Shown here: one piece after another, positions 19,238 to 27,949 of the stretch
How the letters are laid out: the number at the start of each line of letters is the position of its first letter
Position numbering within the stretch: position 1 is the stretch's first letter
From: Acetobacterium tundrae
Lineage (GTDB): Bacteria > Bacillota > Clostridia > Eubacteriales > Eubacteriaceae
Reading direction: 5' to 3'
Assembly (NCBI RefSeq): GCF_008086615.1
Contig: NZ_RXYB01000006.1
Location: 108,064 to 172,063 of the forward strand
DNA: 64,000 nucleotides
Position numbers and translations under genes: made by a program
Notes under the pieces: model-generated
Seen by the model: the letters and a program-made list of their open reading frames with translations, nothing else
Told to the model about the DNA's origin: nothing
Database searches by the model: none

Positions 19238-20265
19238 AACCATTCTATAAATTTAATGTTATCCTGACAGTGTTTGCCTTCATCGTTCTGGCTTTATCCG
19301 GATTTCTATCAGCATCCTTCCTGTTTCTTTTATTAACTTTCTTTGGCAGAATGGATTCCGGATTTTTGCTGGTCATTTTTCCAATGACCAGTGTTTTTAT
19401 TGGCATGTTTTTATCAACGGCGTTCAGCAGACGGATCGTAAAACCCATTAACGATTTAATCTCAGCGACAAATGAAGTAACCAAAGGCAATTTCGACGTT
19501 CAGGTTGAAAGCACCGATAGATCCAATGAGCTGAATGATTTGATCCACAGTTTTAACAACATGGCAAAAGAGCTTGAAAGCATCGAAATATTCCGCAATG
19601 ATTTTATCAATAATTTCTCCCATGAGTTTAAAACGCCCATTGTTTCCATTAAGGGTTTTGCAAAGCAATTGCAAAAGGATGATCTGTCAAAAGAGGACCG
19701 AAAAGAATTTACCGACATCATCATTTCCGAATCCGATCGATTAACTCATATGGCAACCAATATTCTGCTTTTAAATAAGTATGAAAATCAGGAAATTCTG
19801 TCCAGTCAGACAAGCTTTTTATTGGATGAGGAAATTCGAAAGGTATTGGTGATTTTGGAAAAGGAGTGGAGCCAGAAAGAACTGACTCTGGATTTGCTCA
19901 TGGATGAAGTCCATTATACTGGAAATGAAGAAATGCTTTCCCAGGTATGGATGAATCTGATCAGCAATGCCATTAAATTCAGTGACGATTATGGGATCCT
20001 CACTGTTCGCTGTTTTGAGGAAGAAAAATCCGTCATCGTTCAGATTACTGATTATGGGATCGGCATGTCGGAAGAGACCGTCGCTCATATTTTCGAAAAA
20101 TTCTATCAGGGGGATCTGGGGCATAAAGCTCAAGGAAATGGTTTAGGACTGTCCATTGTCAAACGTATTTTGAATATTTGCGGAGGCGATATTGAGGTAC
20201 AGAGCGCAATCGGAAAGGGGTCCACATTTATCGTCCGACTACCTAAAAATGCTGCGGACAAATAA
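19234..20265 (+). CDS. Sensor histidine kinase (HAMP, HisKA, HATPase)
   Basis: A 343-residue kinase with a TTG start overlapping the regulator stop. Two membrane helices (about 10-35 and 42-65) enclose almost no extracellular loop, so it probably senses signals in or near the membrane. A HAMP linker (about 66-120), the phospho-acceptor H in NFSHEFKTPI, the N box (NLISNAIKFS), the G1 box (DYGIGMSEE) and the G2 box (GNGLGLSIVK) follow. It phosphorylates the regulator encoded just before it. Confidence 0.92.
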   Translation: MKPFYKFNVILTVFAFIVLALSGFLSASFLFLLLTFFGRMDSGFLLVIFPMTSVFIGMFLSTAFSRRIVKPINDLISATNEVTKGNFDVQVESTDRSNELNDLIHSFNNMAKELESIEIFRNDFINNFSHEFKTPIVSIKGFAKQLQKDDLSKEDRKEFTDIIISESDRLTHMATNILLLNKYENQEILSSQTSFLLDEEIRKVLVILEKEWSQKELTLDLLMDEVHYTGNEEMLSQVWMNLISNAIKFSDDYGILTVRCFEEEKSVIVQITDYGIGMSEETVAHIFEKFYQGDLGHKAQGNGLGLSIVKRILNICGGDIEVQSAIGKGSTFIVRLPKNAADK

Positions 20266-20267
20266 AG

Positions 20268-20316
20268 TTCAAGCTGATTATTTATCGCCGGTCCAATAAA
20301 AATAATCAGCTTTGAA
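20268..20316. terminator. Bidirectional terminator between histidine kinase and tcdA
   Basis: Arms 20268-20283 and 20300-20316 are complementary over about 16 bp, with T-rich or A-rich flanks. It serves the two convergent operons. Confidence 0.78.
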
Positions 20317-20343
20317 AATTTTGCTATTTAATCGGTTGCGAAA

Positions 20344-21105
20344 TTATTTAAAACCGAAAGTGATATCTTTGATCACTTCGCCTGCCAGGATGAAACCAGC
20401 GACGGCAGGGACAAAGGAAACACTTCCGGGAATCGTCCGTCGGTCTGAGCATTTTCTTTGTGTTCCCGGGGGACAGACACAGTTTGTTCGGCAATTGTTG
20501 GTTTGATTTTCAATTTGTTTTCTGGGCTCCTCAGTTGAATAGACGACCTTCAAATTTTTGACGCTTCTTTTTTTTAGCTCTTTGCGCATAATTTTTGCCA
20601 GGGGACACATGGAGGTTTCATAGATATCCGCAACTTTAAACTGTGTGGGATCCAATTTATTACCGGCGCCCATGCAGCTGATGATTGGAGTTCCTGCTTT
20701 TTGGGCCTGAAGAACCAGCTCGATTTTGGCGGTTAGCGTATCAAGCGAATCGACAACGTAAGAGTATGCCGAAAAGTCAAACTCATGAGCGTTTTCTGGG
20801 AGAAAGAAACATTTATAGACGTTAACTTCAGCATTCGGATTGATTTCCAGAATGCGTTCTTTCATGACATCCACTTTGTATTGGCCAATTGTTTTTCTGG
20901 TGGCGATCAGCTGGCGGTTTAAATTCGTCAGACAGACCTTATCATCGTCGATTAAGTCAAAGCTGCCGATGCCGCTTCGAACAAGGGCTTCTACGGTATA
21001 ACTGCCCACGCCGCCGATTCCAAATATGGCCACTCTTGATTTCCCCAGCTTTTCGGTGGCTTCACTGCCTAATAATAATTCGGTTCTTGAAAATTGATTT
21101 AACAT
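20344..21105 (-). CDS. tcdA: tRNA threonylcarbamoyladenosine dehydratase
   Basis: A 253-residue ThiF/MoeB/HesA-family protein. It has the ATP-binding GIGGVGSYTVEALVRSGIG, the DDDKVCLTNLNRQ segment and the family's long C-terminal tail (MCPLAKIMRKELKKR). The TcdA (CsdL/YgdL) group converts t6A in tRNA to cyclic t6A using ATP. The stop of the ttcA-like gene meets its start, and a cysteine desulfurase is encoded first in the operon. This echoes the E. coli CsdA-CsdE-TcdA link. Confidence 0.9.
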   Translation of the reverse strand: MLNQFSRTELLLGSEATEKLGKSRVAIFGIGGVGSYTVEALVRSGIGSFDLIDDDKVCLTNLNRQLIATRKTIGQYKVDVMKERILEINPNAEVNVYKCFFLPENAHEFDFSAYSYVVDSLDTLTAKIELVLQAQKAGTPIISCMGAGNKLDPTQFKVADIYETSMCPLAKIMRKELKKRSVKNLKVVYSTEEPRKQIENQTNNCRTNCVCPPGTQRKCSDRRTIPGSVSFVPAVAGFILAGEVIKDITFGFK

Positions 21106-21944
21106 TAAATTTCTCCATTATTGTATTCATCCAGAAAATGATGCTTGATGCCATCTTTTTTATAGGCAATGATGGTATTGAGATTGACATTTTCCACACT
21201 TTTAAAAATATTGCTTTCGATGTAGGGGCTGGTCTTTTTAAATTGTTTGATCAGATTTTTCATTTCCAGACGTTTTGAATTGCCGCCCTGATTGTCGCTC
21301 AGCATACAATTTTCGGTAAATCGGCAGGCACATTGGAGGAACTGAAGGTCGTTGTGAAGTTTCCAGTTGATGATCGCTTCTTCCCGAATCAGGTACATGG
21401 GTCGAATCAATTCCATAGTTTCGAAATTAGTGCTTTTTAGTTTTGGCATCATTGTTTGAATCTGCCCGCCATAAAGCATGCCCATCAAAATCGTTTCGAT
21501 GACATCATCGTAGTGATGACCCAGAGCGATTTTATTGCAGCCCAGATCCTGTGCCTTGTGATATAAATGTCCCCGTCGCATTCGGGCACAAAGGTAACAG
21601 GGGGATTTGTCGACATCCGCTACGGAATCAAAAATTTGAGTCTCGAAAATAGTGGCGTCAATATTTAAAATTGCCAGATTGTTTAAAATCATCTGTCGAT
21701 TGATATCGTTATAACCGGGGTCCATGATCAGAAAAACTAATTCAAATTCAAATTTGTTGTGTCGCTTGAGCTCCTGAAAAAGCTTAGCCATCAACATGGA
21801 ATCTTTTCCGCCGGAGATACACACGGCGATTTTATCGCCTTCGGATACGAGTTGGTATTTATTAATTCCTTCGGTAAAACGACACCAGATACTGCCGCGA
21901 AATTTCTTTTTTATACTTTGTTCAATTGCTTGGTATTTTTCCAT
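21105..21944 (-). CDS. TtcA-like tRNA thiolation PP-loop ATPase
   Basis: A 279-residue protein. The PP-loop SGGKDS (within VCISGGKDSMLMAK) adenylates the tRNA base. A CxxC (CYLCARMRRGH) and a third cysteine in CACRF match the cluster-binding cysteines of TtcA, which makes 2-thiocytidine in tRNA. The GHHYDDVIET segment is typical of the family. Related lysidine synthetases share only the PP-loop and lack these cysteines. It lies between a cysteine desulfurase and tcdA, which would supply sulfur. Confidence 0.85.
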   Translation of the reverse strand: MEKYQAIEQSIKKKFRGSIWCRFTEGINKYQLVSEGDKIAVCISGGKDSMLMAKLFQELKRHNKFEFELVFLIMDPGYNDINRQMILNNLAILNIDATIFETQIFDSVADVDKSPCYLCARMRRGHLYHKAQDLGCNKIALGHHYDDVIETILMGMLYGGQIQTMMPKLKSTNFETMELIRPMYLIREEAIINWKLHNDLQFLQCACRFTENCMLSDNQGGNSKRLEMKNLIKQFKKTSPYIESNIFKSVENVNLNTIIAYKKDGIKHHFLDEYNNGEI

Positions 21945-21953
21945 TGACTGCTC

Positions 21954-23078
21954 CTATTTTTGAGTGAGATTATTGTAACAGGTATTGAATATTTTCAAAA
22001 AATCCTGAATTTCCGTTTCTGCTGTTAAATGGCAGATGCTGATTCGCCATGAACATTTAGCCAGGTTTCGGTTGCCGGTCACAGTATATACTGCTCTTGA
22101 TGGGGTGATATCAGTTGAACAGGCTGATTTTGTCGAAACGCAGACGTCAAAATCATTAAGGGCTGATTGAAAGGCCATTGCTTTCACATTTTTCACGCTG
22201 ACATTGAGAAAATGCGGAAGCGATCTAGCGGTGCTGTTAATCGTGACCAGCGGATAGTTTGCAAGTGCGTTTCTCAGCATCAGGTTTTTCGCTTTTACCA
22301 GTTGATAGCGCTCCGCACTCGTCTCGTAACAGATTTTCAAAGCGGCGGCCGTTGCGGCGGCACCGGCGGTATCCGGGGTTCCGCTTCGATAGACGCTGGT
22401 GCTGCTCCCACCATGAATCAGCGGTTCCAGCAGCACCGTTTCGTTTCTTAGCAGGACTCCGGTGCCCTTGAGTCCGAAGAATTTGTGCGGGGAAAAAGTG
22501 ACCAAATCGATATTAATAAAACTTACGGGTATTTTTCCAACGGCCTGAGTGGCATCCACATGAAAATAACAGTTGGGATAGTTCATCAGGATTTCGCCTA
22601 TTGCGGCAATGGGCTGGCAGATGCCCAGTTCACTGTCCACATAGCCAACCGAGACCAAGATGGTATCACTTCGAAGCAACGTTTTTAAATGATCGAGGTC
22701 CACCGACCCGTCTTTCTGAATCATGACTAAATCAATTTCATAACCCTGAGACTGCAGCCAGGTTAAGGTGCCACTGACTGAAGCGTGCTCCAGGCAGGTC
22801 GAGATGATGTGTTGGCCTTTGCCCCGGTAGGCCCTGGCGATGCCTTTGATCGCCAGATTGTTTGCCTCACTGGCGCCGGACGTATAGACCACTTCCATAC
22901 CGGAACAACCCAGAATTTCTTTAATTGCTTCAGTCGATTCGGCAATTATTTTTTTAGCCTGCGCTCCGATGTGGTGTTTCGCATTTGGATTGCCGTAATA
23001 CTTTTTACTGATATTACAAAAGGAATCCAGAACTTCATGATTAACCGGCGTATCCGCGGCGTAATCCAAATAAATCAT
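21954..23078 (-). CDS. Cysteine desulfurase (NifS/IscS-like)
   Basis: A 374-residue PLP enzyme from the ATG at 23078, which has AGGAGA ten bases upstream. A longer in-frame start at 23111 lacks such a site. It begins IYLDYAADTPVNHEV. It carries the PLP lysine in FSPHKFFGLKGTG and the catalytic-loop cysteine in STKSACSTD. It takes sulfur from cysteine as a persulfide. As first gene of the operon it probably supplies the TtcA-like enzyme and FeS assembly. It appears intact, unlike the nifS remnant near 38.7 kb. Confidence 0.92.
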   Translation of the reverse strand: MIYLDYAADTPVNHEVLDSFCNISKKYYGNPNAKHHIGAQAKKIIAESTEAIKEILGCSGMEVVYTSGASEANNLAIKGIARAYRGKGQHIISTCLEHASVSGTLTWLQSQGYEIDLVMIQKDGSVDLDHLKTLLRSDTILVSVGYVDSELGICQPIAAIGEILMNYPNCYFHVDATQAVGKIPVSFINIDLVTFSPHKFFGLKGTGVLLRNETVLLEPLIHGGSSTSVYRSGTPDTAGAAATAAALKICYETSAERYQLVKAKNLMLRNALANYPLVTINSTARSLPHFLNVSVKNVKAMAFQSALNDFDVCVSTKSACSTDITPSRAVYTVTGNRNLAKCSWRISICHLTAETEIQDFLKIFNTCYNNLTQK

Positions 23079-23180
23079 TAATTTATATCTCCTAGTCATT
23101 AATCCATTCAATTGAAAGATGGGTTTAATAAAACGGTTTTTGAGAAGACAATAATAACTTGTGCAAAGACCGATTTGATA

Positions 23181-23210
23181 ATTATACTATAGAAATAGTG
23201 GGAATTACAA
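23181..23210 (-). promoter_or_regulatory. Likely promoter of the sulfur/tRNA-modification operon
   Basis: On the minus strand: TTGTAA (23210-23205), an 18-base spacer, then TATAAT (23186-23181), about 100 bases before the cysteine desulfurase start. Confidence 0.5.
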
Positions 23211-23315
23211 TTAAAGCCTTGGTATTTTTAAGAAATTGGAAAGTCAATCACCGGTTAAATTGGATGAAGTGATTTCAAAACGTTAATATTGACGAGTGAA
23301 TTCTGATAAGCGTTA

Positions 23316-24056
23316 TTATGGTTGCAAAGGCGGCGGCATGGCTGGTGAAAAATCGATCCCGGCTTTTACTGCCTGTGAATGTTGCAGTTTTCTGTCGATA
23401 CGGTATAAACGTCCGTCTTTGACAAATTTTGCTCCGGTTTGTTTGAAATGAAAGGGAATATTTTTTTCAATGCACTGGGCCCGGATGTCGAGAATCCAGT
23501 CATAATTGCAGCTGCGTGCATTGCTCCCGGATTCGCCGCCCACAATCACTTCCTCAATTGAAGCAGTCAGCCAGGGAGTAAGATCAATTTTCTCCAATAA
23601 TGGCTCACAGGTAATGCCCTTGTGTTTGATCGGCAGGCTTAACAGGATTGGCAGCCGGTAATTGGCTCGATCCTGATTTTCACAGGTTGAGTAGATGGTC
23701 ACATTGTCATAGCCGTCGCACCAATCCAAAGGGAGACTTACTTCAAATCGGTCAATGCGCTTGGTAATAATGAAAAAATGCAGATCTCTTCTTAGTCGAA
23801 TCATCTTCCATGCGTCAATGCGCCAATCATCAGCTAGATCAAGAAAAAAATCGGAACTGAAACAGGTAAAGACAGTTTCTCCGGGCTTCAGTTTGGATTC
23901 ACCACTGCGTGTTTTCTTCAACGGCAAATTATAATTGCCTGTTTTGGATACAACCGATGCATCTCGATCAAATTTTGCATCCATCCGGTAGACGTAACAA
24001 TTTTGACAGCCTGGGCTTATTTTATGACAGCCATGCCATGGGTTCCATTGGGCCAT
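23316..24056 (-). CDS. DUF5131 (phage Gp37/Gp68-like) radical-SAM-like protein
   Basis: A 246-residue protein. It opens with WNPWHGCHKISPGCQNCYV, the cysteine-rich signature of the Gp37/Gp68 (DUF5131) family. It also contains CFSSDFFLDLADDWR, FFIITKRIDRF, and EEVIVGGESGSNAR, all family hallmarks. The cysteine spacing suggests an iron-sulfur cluster of radical SAM type, but the reaction is not established to my knowledge. The gene stands alone with an AAAGGA site upstream. Family members occur in phages and bacterial genomes alike; no phage genes surround this one. Confidence 0.85.
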   Translation of the reverse strand: MAQWNPWHGCHKISPGCQNCYVYRMDAKFDRDASVVSKTGNYNLPLKKTRSGESKLKPGETVFTCFSSDFFLDLADDWRIDAWKMIRLRRDLHFFIITKRIDRFEVSLPLDWCDGYDNVTIYSTCENQDRANYRLPILLSLPIKHKGITCEPLLEKIDLTPWLTASIEEVIVGGESGSNARSCNYDWILDIRAQCIEKNIPFHFKQTGAKFVKDGRLYRIDRKLQHSQAVKAGIDFSPAMPPPLQP

Positions 24057-24405
24057 AGTATCAGTCCTTTCGTTATTATTTTAGGTATTTGTGAAGCTGA
24101 GCGCAAAGCTCATCTTCCTTTCGCAACTGCTATTATTATTTGTCGGAGAAAAGGGCGTATATCTCAACGTCGCAAAGATATGCCATATCCTATTTGGCCT
24201 AGTGGTATGTTAGATTGTTTTGGCAATGACGCTGATTGGAGATCATTTCTTCGGCTTGATTGCCATGTTACAGATAACTGATGTTACAATTATCGGCAGG
24301 ATTAATTCTTATATGATCCCATTATAGCATGAACTTTTATTATTTGAAATTTCTGATATAATGGATAATATTATCAGAAATTAATTAATTATATATGGGA
24401 GATAG
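24057..24405. other. Non-coding gap with possible operator hairpin
   Basis: No convincing gene is seen. A plus-strand reading frame covering 24003-24281 has no ribosome site and runs antisense to the DUF5131 start. At 24351-24379, TTCTGATA and TATCAGAA form an inverted repeat around A/T-rich -10-like hexamers just before the amidohydrolase gene. It may be an operator or a hairpin in the leader. Confidence 0.4.
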
Positions 24406-25197
24406 ATGATGAAAATAGGTGCAATTCAAATGAAGGTGGCGCTGAAAAAAACAGAACATAATTATAATAATGCCGAGGTATTGCTTAGAAAAGCGGCTGA
24501 GGCTGGAGTGGATGTGGCAGTGCTTCCTGAAATGTGGAGTGGTGGGTTCCTTACAGAAGAATTGGAAGATCAGCTAGCTGATGTCGATGGACAGAGAACG
24601 AAAGCGTTTCTCAGTAGACTCGCAGAGGAACTTTGCATCAATATCGTCGGTGGTTCTGTGGCAACGAAAAAAGGAGAAAAATATTTTAACACCAGCTATA
24701 TTGCAAACAGAGCGGGAGACATTATTGCTGAATATGATAAAACGCATCTCTTTAGTTTTGGTGGAGAAGAAAAGAAATATTCTCCCGGAGATCAGCTCGT
24801 AACTTTTCAAATTGATGGAGTGGATTGTGGAATTATTATCTGCTATGAGGTTCGATTTCCTGAATGGTGCAGAAAACAAGCACTGGCCGGATCAAAAATA
24901 CTCTTTGTACCGGCCGAGTGGCCATTGGAAAGAGTCTCCCATTGGCGTATTTTGAACCAGGCAAGAGCCATTGAAAATCAGATGTTTGTTATATGTGTCA
25001 ATGGTTGCGGAGAAATTGTGCCAAATAAATTCAATGCCGGAAATTCGATGATTATCAATCCTCGGGGAGAGATACTTGCAGATGCAGGAGAACTTCCACA
25101 GGAAATGATCATCCTGAGTGACGTCGATATTTCAGAAGTGGCAAATACGAGAAATAAAATGACCATCTTCCATGATAGAAGAGCGGATCTCTATTAG
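24406..25197 (+). CDS. Carbon-nitrogen (nitrilase-family) hydrolase, omega-amidase-like
   Basis: A 263-residue protein with the nitrilase-fold Glu-Lys-Cys triad: E in LPEMWSGGF, K in YDKTHLF and C in IICYEVRFPEW. Length and motifs fit the small NIT2/omega-amidase branch, which removes ammonia from alpha-keto-glutaramate or similar amides. Start and GGAGA site agree. No pathway neighbours are present, so the substrate remains open. Confidence 0.85.
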   Translation: MMKIGAIQMKVALKKTEHNYNNAEVLLRKAAEAGVDVAVLPEMWSGGFLTEELEDQLADVDGQRTKAFLSRLAEELCINIVGGSVATKKGEKYFNTSYIANRAGDIIAEYDKTHLFSFGGEEKKYSPGDQLVTFQIDGVDCGIIICYEVRFPEWCRKQALAGSKILFVPAEWPLERVSHWRILNQARAIENQMFVICVNGCGEIVPNKFNAGNSMIINPRGEILADAGELPQEMIILSDVDISEVANTRNKMTIFHDRRADLY

Positions 25198-25232
25198 AGA
25201 AAAAGACCAAAATAACTTTTTTAAATTACTGC

Positions 25233-25261
25233 TTTACAAATGATGCATTTAACTGTAAAAT
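25233..25261 (+). promoter_or_regulatory. Promoter of tRNA-Glu
   Basis: TTTACA (25233-25238), a 17-base spacer and TAAAAT (25256-25261), 13 bases before the tRNA. Confidence 0.78.
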
Positions 25262-25274
25262 ATAACAGTTAGAT

Positions 25275-25349
25275 GACCCATTGGTCAAGTGGTCAAGACA
25301 CCACCCTCTCACGGTGGAATCAGGGGTTCGAGTCCCCTATGGGTCACCA
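25275..25349 (+). tRNA. tRNA-Glu (anticodon CTC)
   Basis: 75 bases. The acceptor arm GACCCAT pairs with ATGGGTC, followed by discriminator A and an encoded CCA. The anticodon stem CCACC/GGTGG holds the loop CTCTCAC with anticodon CTC. The T arm has GGTTCGAGTCC. It lies immediately before gltX, which encodes the enzyme that charges it. Confidence 0.96.
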
Positions 25350-25360
25350 TTGGATATTAC

Positions 25361-25399
25361 AGACGATTTCAGAGACAAACTGGAGATCGTCTTTTTTTT
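25361..25399 (+). terminator. Terminator between tRNA-Glu and gltX
   Basis: Ten-bp stem (25361-25370 with 25383-25392) and eight T. It is followed at 25401-25426 by a second hairpin (GCAAAGAC/GTCTTTGC). The GGGTCT inside this hairpin could instead pair with AGACCC at 25441-25446, so alternative folds before gltX are possible. Confidence 0.8.
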
Positions 25400-25482
25400 C
25401 GCAAAGACATGCTTTTGGGTCTTTGCCAGAAACGAAAGAGAGACCCGCAAAGCGCGTTTCAAATGATGATAAGGAGATTAAT

Positions 25483-27132
25483 ATGGATTACAATAAATTG
25501 GCGAATTTGCTTTTCCCGGACATAACAAAATCTGTGGCGGATTACGAGGAGCATTATCCAAAACGAAAGCTACCGCCTGAGGCAAAGGTGACACGTCTCG
25601 GCCCGAGTCCCACCGGTTTTATTCATTTGGGAAATCTGTATGGTGCATTTGCCGATGAACGGTTGGCCCATCAATCGGGTGGTGTATTTATCCTGCGGAT
25701 CGAGGATACCGATCAAAAAAGAAAAGTTGAAGGATCAGAAGAGGTTGTCATCAAAGCGCTTGATTATTTCGGTATTCATTTTGATGAAGGGGCGACTTTA
25801 GATGGCGAAAAGGGTGAATATGGTCCCTACTATCAGAGTAACCGGGTGGCGATCTATCAGACGGTGGCAAAACATCTTGTTGAAATAGGCTGTGCCTATC
25901 CGTCTTTTGCAACAGCAGAAGAGTTGGATGAAATCCGACAGAAGCAGGAAGTCCAGAAATTGGTGCCAGGTTATTATGGGGAATGGGCATTGGATCGCAA
26001 CCTTAACTATGAAGATATTGAAACTAAAATAAAAGCTGGAGAGCCATGGGTATTGCGGCTCTTGTCAACGGGCGATCCGTCAGAGACAATGCAAGTCGAG
26101 GATGCCATCAGAAAGAGTGTTCAGGTGCATCCAAACAATATGGATGCAGTGCTGCTGAAAACAAATGGTGTGCCGACCTATCATTTTGCCCATGTAGTGG
26201 ATGATCATTTTATGCGCATCACCCATGTTGTTCGGGGAGAAGAATGGCTGTCTACGCTGCCGATTCATCTGGAACTGTTTGAAATACTGGGATGGGATCA
26301 TCCGGTGTATTGTCATACTGCTCATCTGATGAAAATGGATGGCGACACAAAACGTAAGCTGTCTAAACGCAAGGATCCGGAAATGTCTCTTTCCTATTAT
26401 GCCGAGGTGGGCCATTTCCCGGCGGCGGTTCGGGAGTATATTATCACATTGGCCAATTCCAATTATGAGGAATGGCACCAGGCGAATCCGGAACAGCCAT
26501 TGGAAGAATTTCAGTTTTCACTGGAGCATATGTCCACCTCCGGGGCATTGTTTGATATGAACAAGCTCAATGATGTTGCCAAAGACGTCTTGCTCAAAAC
26601 GAGTGAAGAAGACATTGCCGATTTCCTCATTAACTGGGCGACACGTTATAAAGAGGAAGCGGCTCCGATCTTCAACCGTGATCGGGATAAGCTCATCAAA
26701 ATTCTGGCGATCGGCCGTGATGAGAAGAAACCGCGAAAAGACCTGGAATACTGCCAGCAGATTTTTGAATTTATCAGTTATTTCTTTGATGAGTGGTTCA
26801 CCATCGTGGATGAGCTGCCTGAGAATGTCAATGCTCAGGCAGCCAGGGCGATCCTGACGGATTATCTGGCGACTTATGACCAAAATGATGACAATGGAAA
26901 CTGGTTCAATAAAATCCGTGATATTACCGAAAAACTCGGTTATGCCGTCAAGATGAAGGACTACAAAAAACATCCCGAAGATTATAATGGCCACGTAGGG
27001 GATGTCAGCACAGTGGTGCGGCTGGCGGTTACCGGGCGTCGGAATTCGCCGGACATCTGGACCATTCAGCAGATTCTGGGTGAAAAATCGGTTCTTTCAC
27101 GTCTGCAGACCTATATGGGAAGTCTTAGTTAA
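25483..27132 (+). CDS. gltX: Glutamate--tRNA ligase
   Basis: A 549-residue class I synthetase. The start is the ATG at 25483 with AAGGAG at 25471-25476; the open frame extends upstream into the tRNA gene but that part is not coding. The HIGH-type motif is in GPSPTGFIHLGNLYG, and the KMSKS-type motif is in KRKLSKRKD. The anticodon-binding region forms the C-terminal 200 residues. It attaches glutamate to tRNA-Glu. The cognate tRNA sits 134 bases upstream behind a terminator. Confidence 0.93.
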   Translation: MDYNKLANLLFPDITKSVADYEEHYPKRKLPPEAKVTRLGPSPTGFIHLGNLYGAFADERLAHQSGGVFILRIEDTDQKRKVEGSEEVVIKALDYFGIHFDEGATLDGEKGEYGPYYQSNRVAIYQTVAKHLVEIGCAYPSFATAEELDEIRQKQEVQKLVPGYYGEWALDRNLNYEDIETKIKAGEPWVLRLLSTGDPSETMQVEDAIRKSVQVHPNNMDAVLLKTNGVPTYHFAHVVDDHFMRITHVVRGEEWLSTLPIHLELFEILGWDHPVYCHTAHLMKMDGDTKRKLSKRKDPEMSLSYYAEVGHFPAAVREYIITLANSNYEEWHQANPEQPLEEFQFSLEHMSTSGALFDMNKLNDVAKDVLLKTSEEDIADFLINWATRYKEEAAPIFNRDRDKLIKILAIGRDEKKPRKDLEYCQQIFEFISYFFDEWFTIVDELPENVNAQAARAILTDYLATYDQNDDNGNWFNKIRDITEKLGYAVKMKDYKKHPEDYNGHVGDVSTVVRLAVTGRRNSPDIWTIQQILGEKSVLSRLQTYMGSLS

Positions 27133-27179
27133 TCTGGTTGTAGAAGCAGAGAATCGAAAAATATTTAAATGCATGTAAT

Positions 27180-27215
27180 AAAGACACTGCTATTTCAAAA
27201 TAACAGTGTCTTTAT
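27180..27215 (+). terminator. Terminator of gltX
   Basis: About 15 bp of stem between 27180-27195 and 27198-27213, ending in TTTAT. Confidence 0.75.
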
Positions 27216-27307
27216 TGGGGTAATTATGCTAAAATAGCTTATAATTTAGTGGGAAGAAATGAATCTGAAAAGGGTTAAAATTTCCACAGTAAGGTAGGAA
27301 AAATAGG

Positions 27308-27847
27308 ATGGCTGAAATACGGGATATCTTGGATTTGGCAAACGAAAATGGGTTTACAAAAGCGATTGAGATGGAGGTCTCATCAGTTTTATTAAATCCG
27401 GAAGTACGTAAAATGTGTGCGACTAACAAATGTCAGATGTACGACACTAACTGGGCATGTCCTCCTGGCTGCGGAACGTTGGAAGAATGTGAAGCAAAAG
27501 TAGCGAAATATAAACATGGTGTGCTTGTTCAAACAACTGGGGAACTAGAGGATAGCTTTGATTTTGAGGGGATGGAAGCGCTAAAAGAAAAACATGATGA
27601 AAGTTTTTCTAATTTTGTTGATCAGTTATACAATCTCAAGGTTAAAATGTTGCCGCTTGGGGATGGCTGTTGTCAAATATGCAAAAAATGCACCTATCCA
27701 GATGAAAAATGCCGATTCCCGGAGAAAGCATTTTCTTCCATGGAAGCCTTTGGTATTTTGGTAAGCGATTTGTGTAAATTAAATAATGTCGATTACTATT
27801 ATGGCAAAAATACGCTGACTTATGTTGGCTGTGTGTTATTTGATTAA
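27308..27847 (+). CDS. DUF2284 cysteine-rich metal-binding protein
   Basis: A 179-residue protein. The cysteines cluster as in the DUF2284 family: MCATNKCQMYDTNWACPPGCG at about residues 37-57 and GCCQICKKCTYPDEKC near residue 125, ending in YVGCVLF. Such proteins are predicted to bind metal or iron-sulfur clusters and occur widely in anaerobes; no activity is established. It is monocistronic, with a -10 like TATAAT at 27240-27245. Confidence 0.85.
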   Translation: MAEIRDILDLANENGFTKAIEMEVSSVLLNPEVRKMCATNKCQMYDTNWACPPGCGTLEECEAKVAKYKHGVLVQTTGELEDSFDFEGMEALKEKHDESFSNFVDQLYNLKVKMLPLGDGCCQICKKCTYPDEKCRFPEKAFSSMEAFGILVSDLCKLNNVDYYYGKNTLTYVGCVLFD

Positions 27848-27887
27848 TTTGTTTTAATTGGCATAGTCAGATAAAATTGGATCATCA

Positions 27888-27917
27888 GAAAAACCACCGG
27901 ATGAACGGTGGTTTTTC
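27888..27917. terminator. Bidirectional terminator between DUF2284 and deacetylase genes
   Basis: Perfect 12-bp arms 27888-27899 and 27906-27917, A-rich on one side and T-rich on the other. Confidence 0.85.
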
Positions 27918-27949
27918 TTTCGGGGTTTAAAAGTCCAGCCCGTTCGAGA

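Noticed and set aside
24003..24281. 92-residue plus-strand reading frame overlapping the DUF5131 start
   Set aside because: No ribosome site, no family resemblance, and its first part is antisense to a well supported gene.
25273..25482. N-terminal extension of gltX
   Set aside because: It begins within tRNA-Glu and runs through a terminator; the ATG at 25483 has a good AAGGAG site and family-like start.
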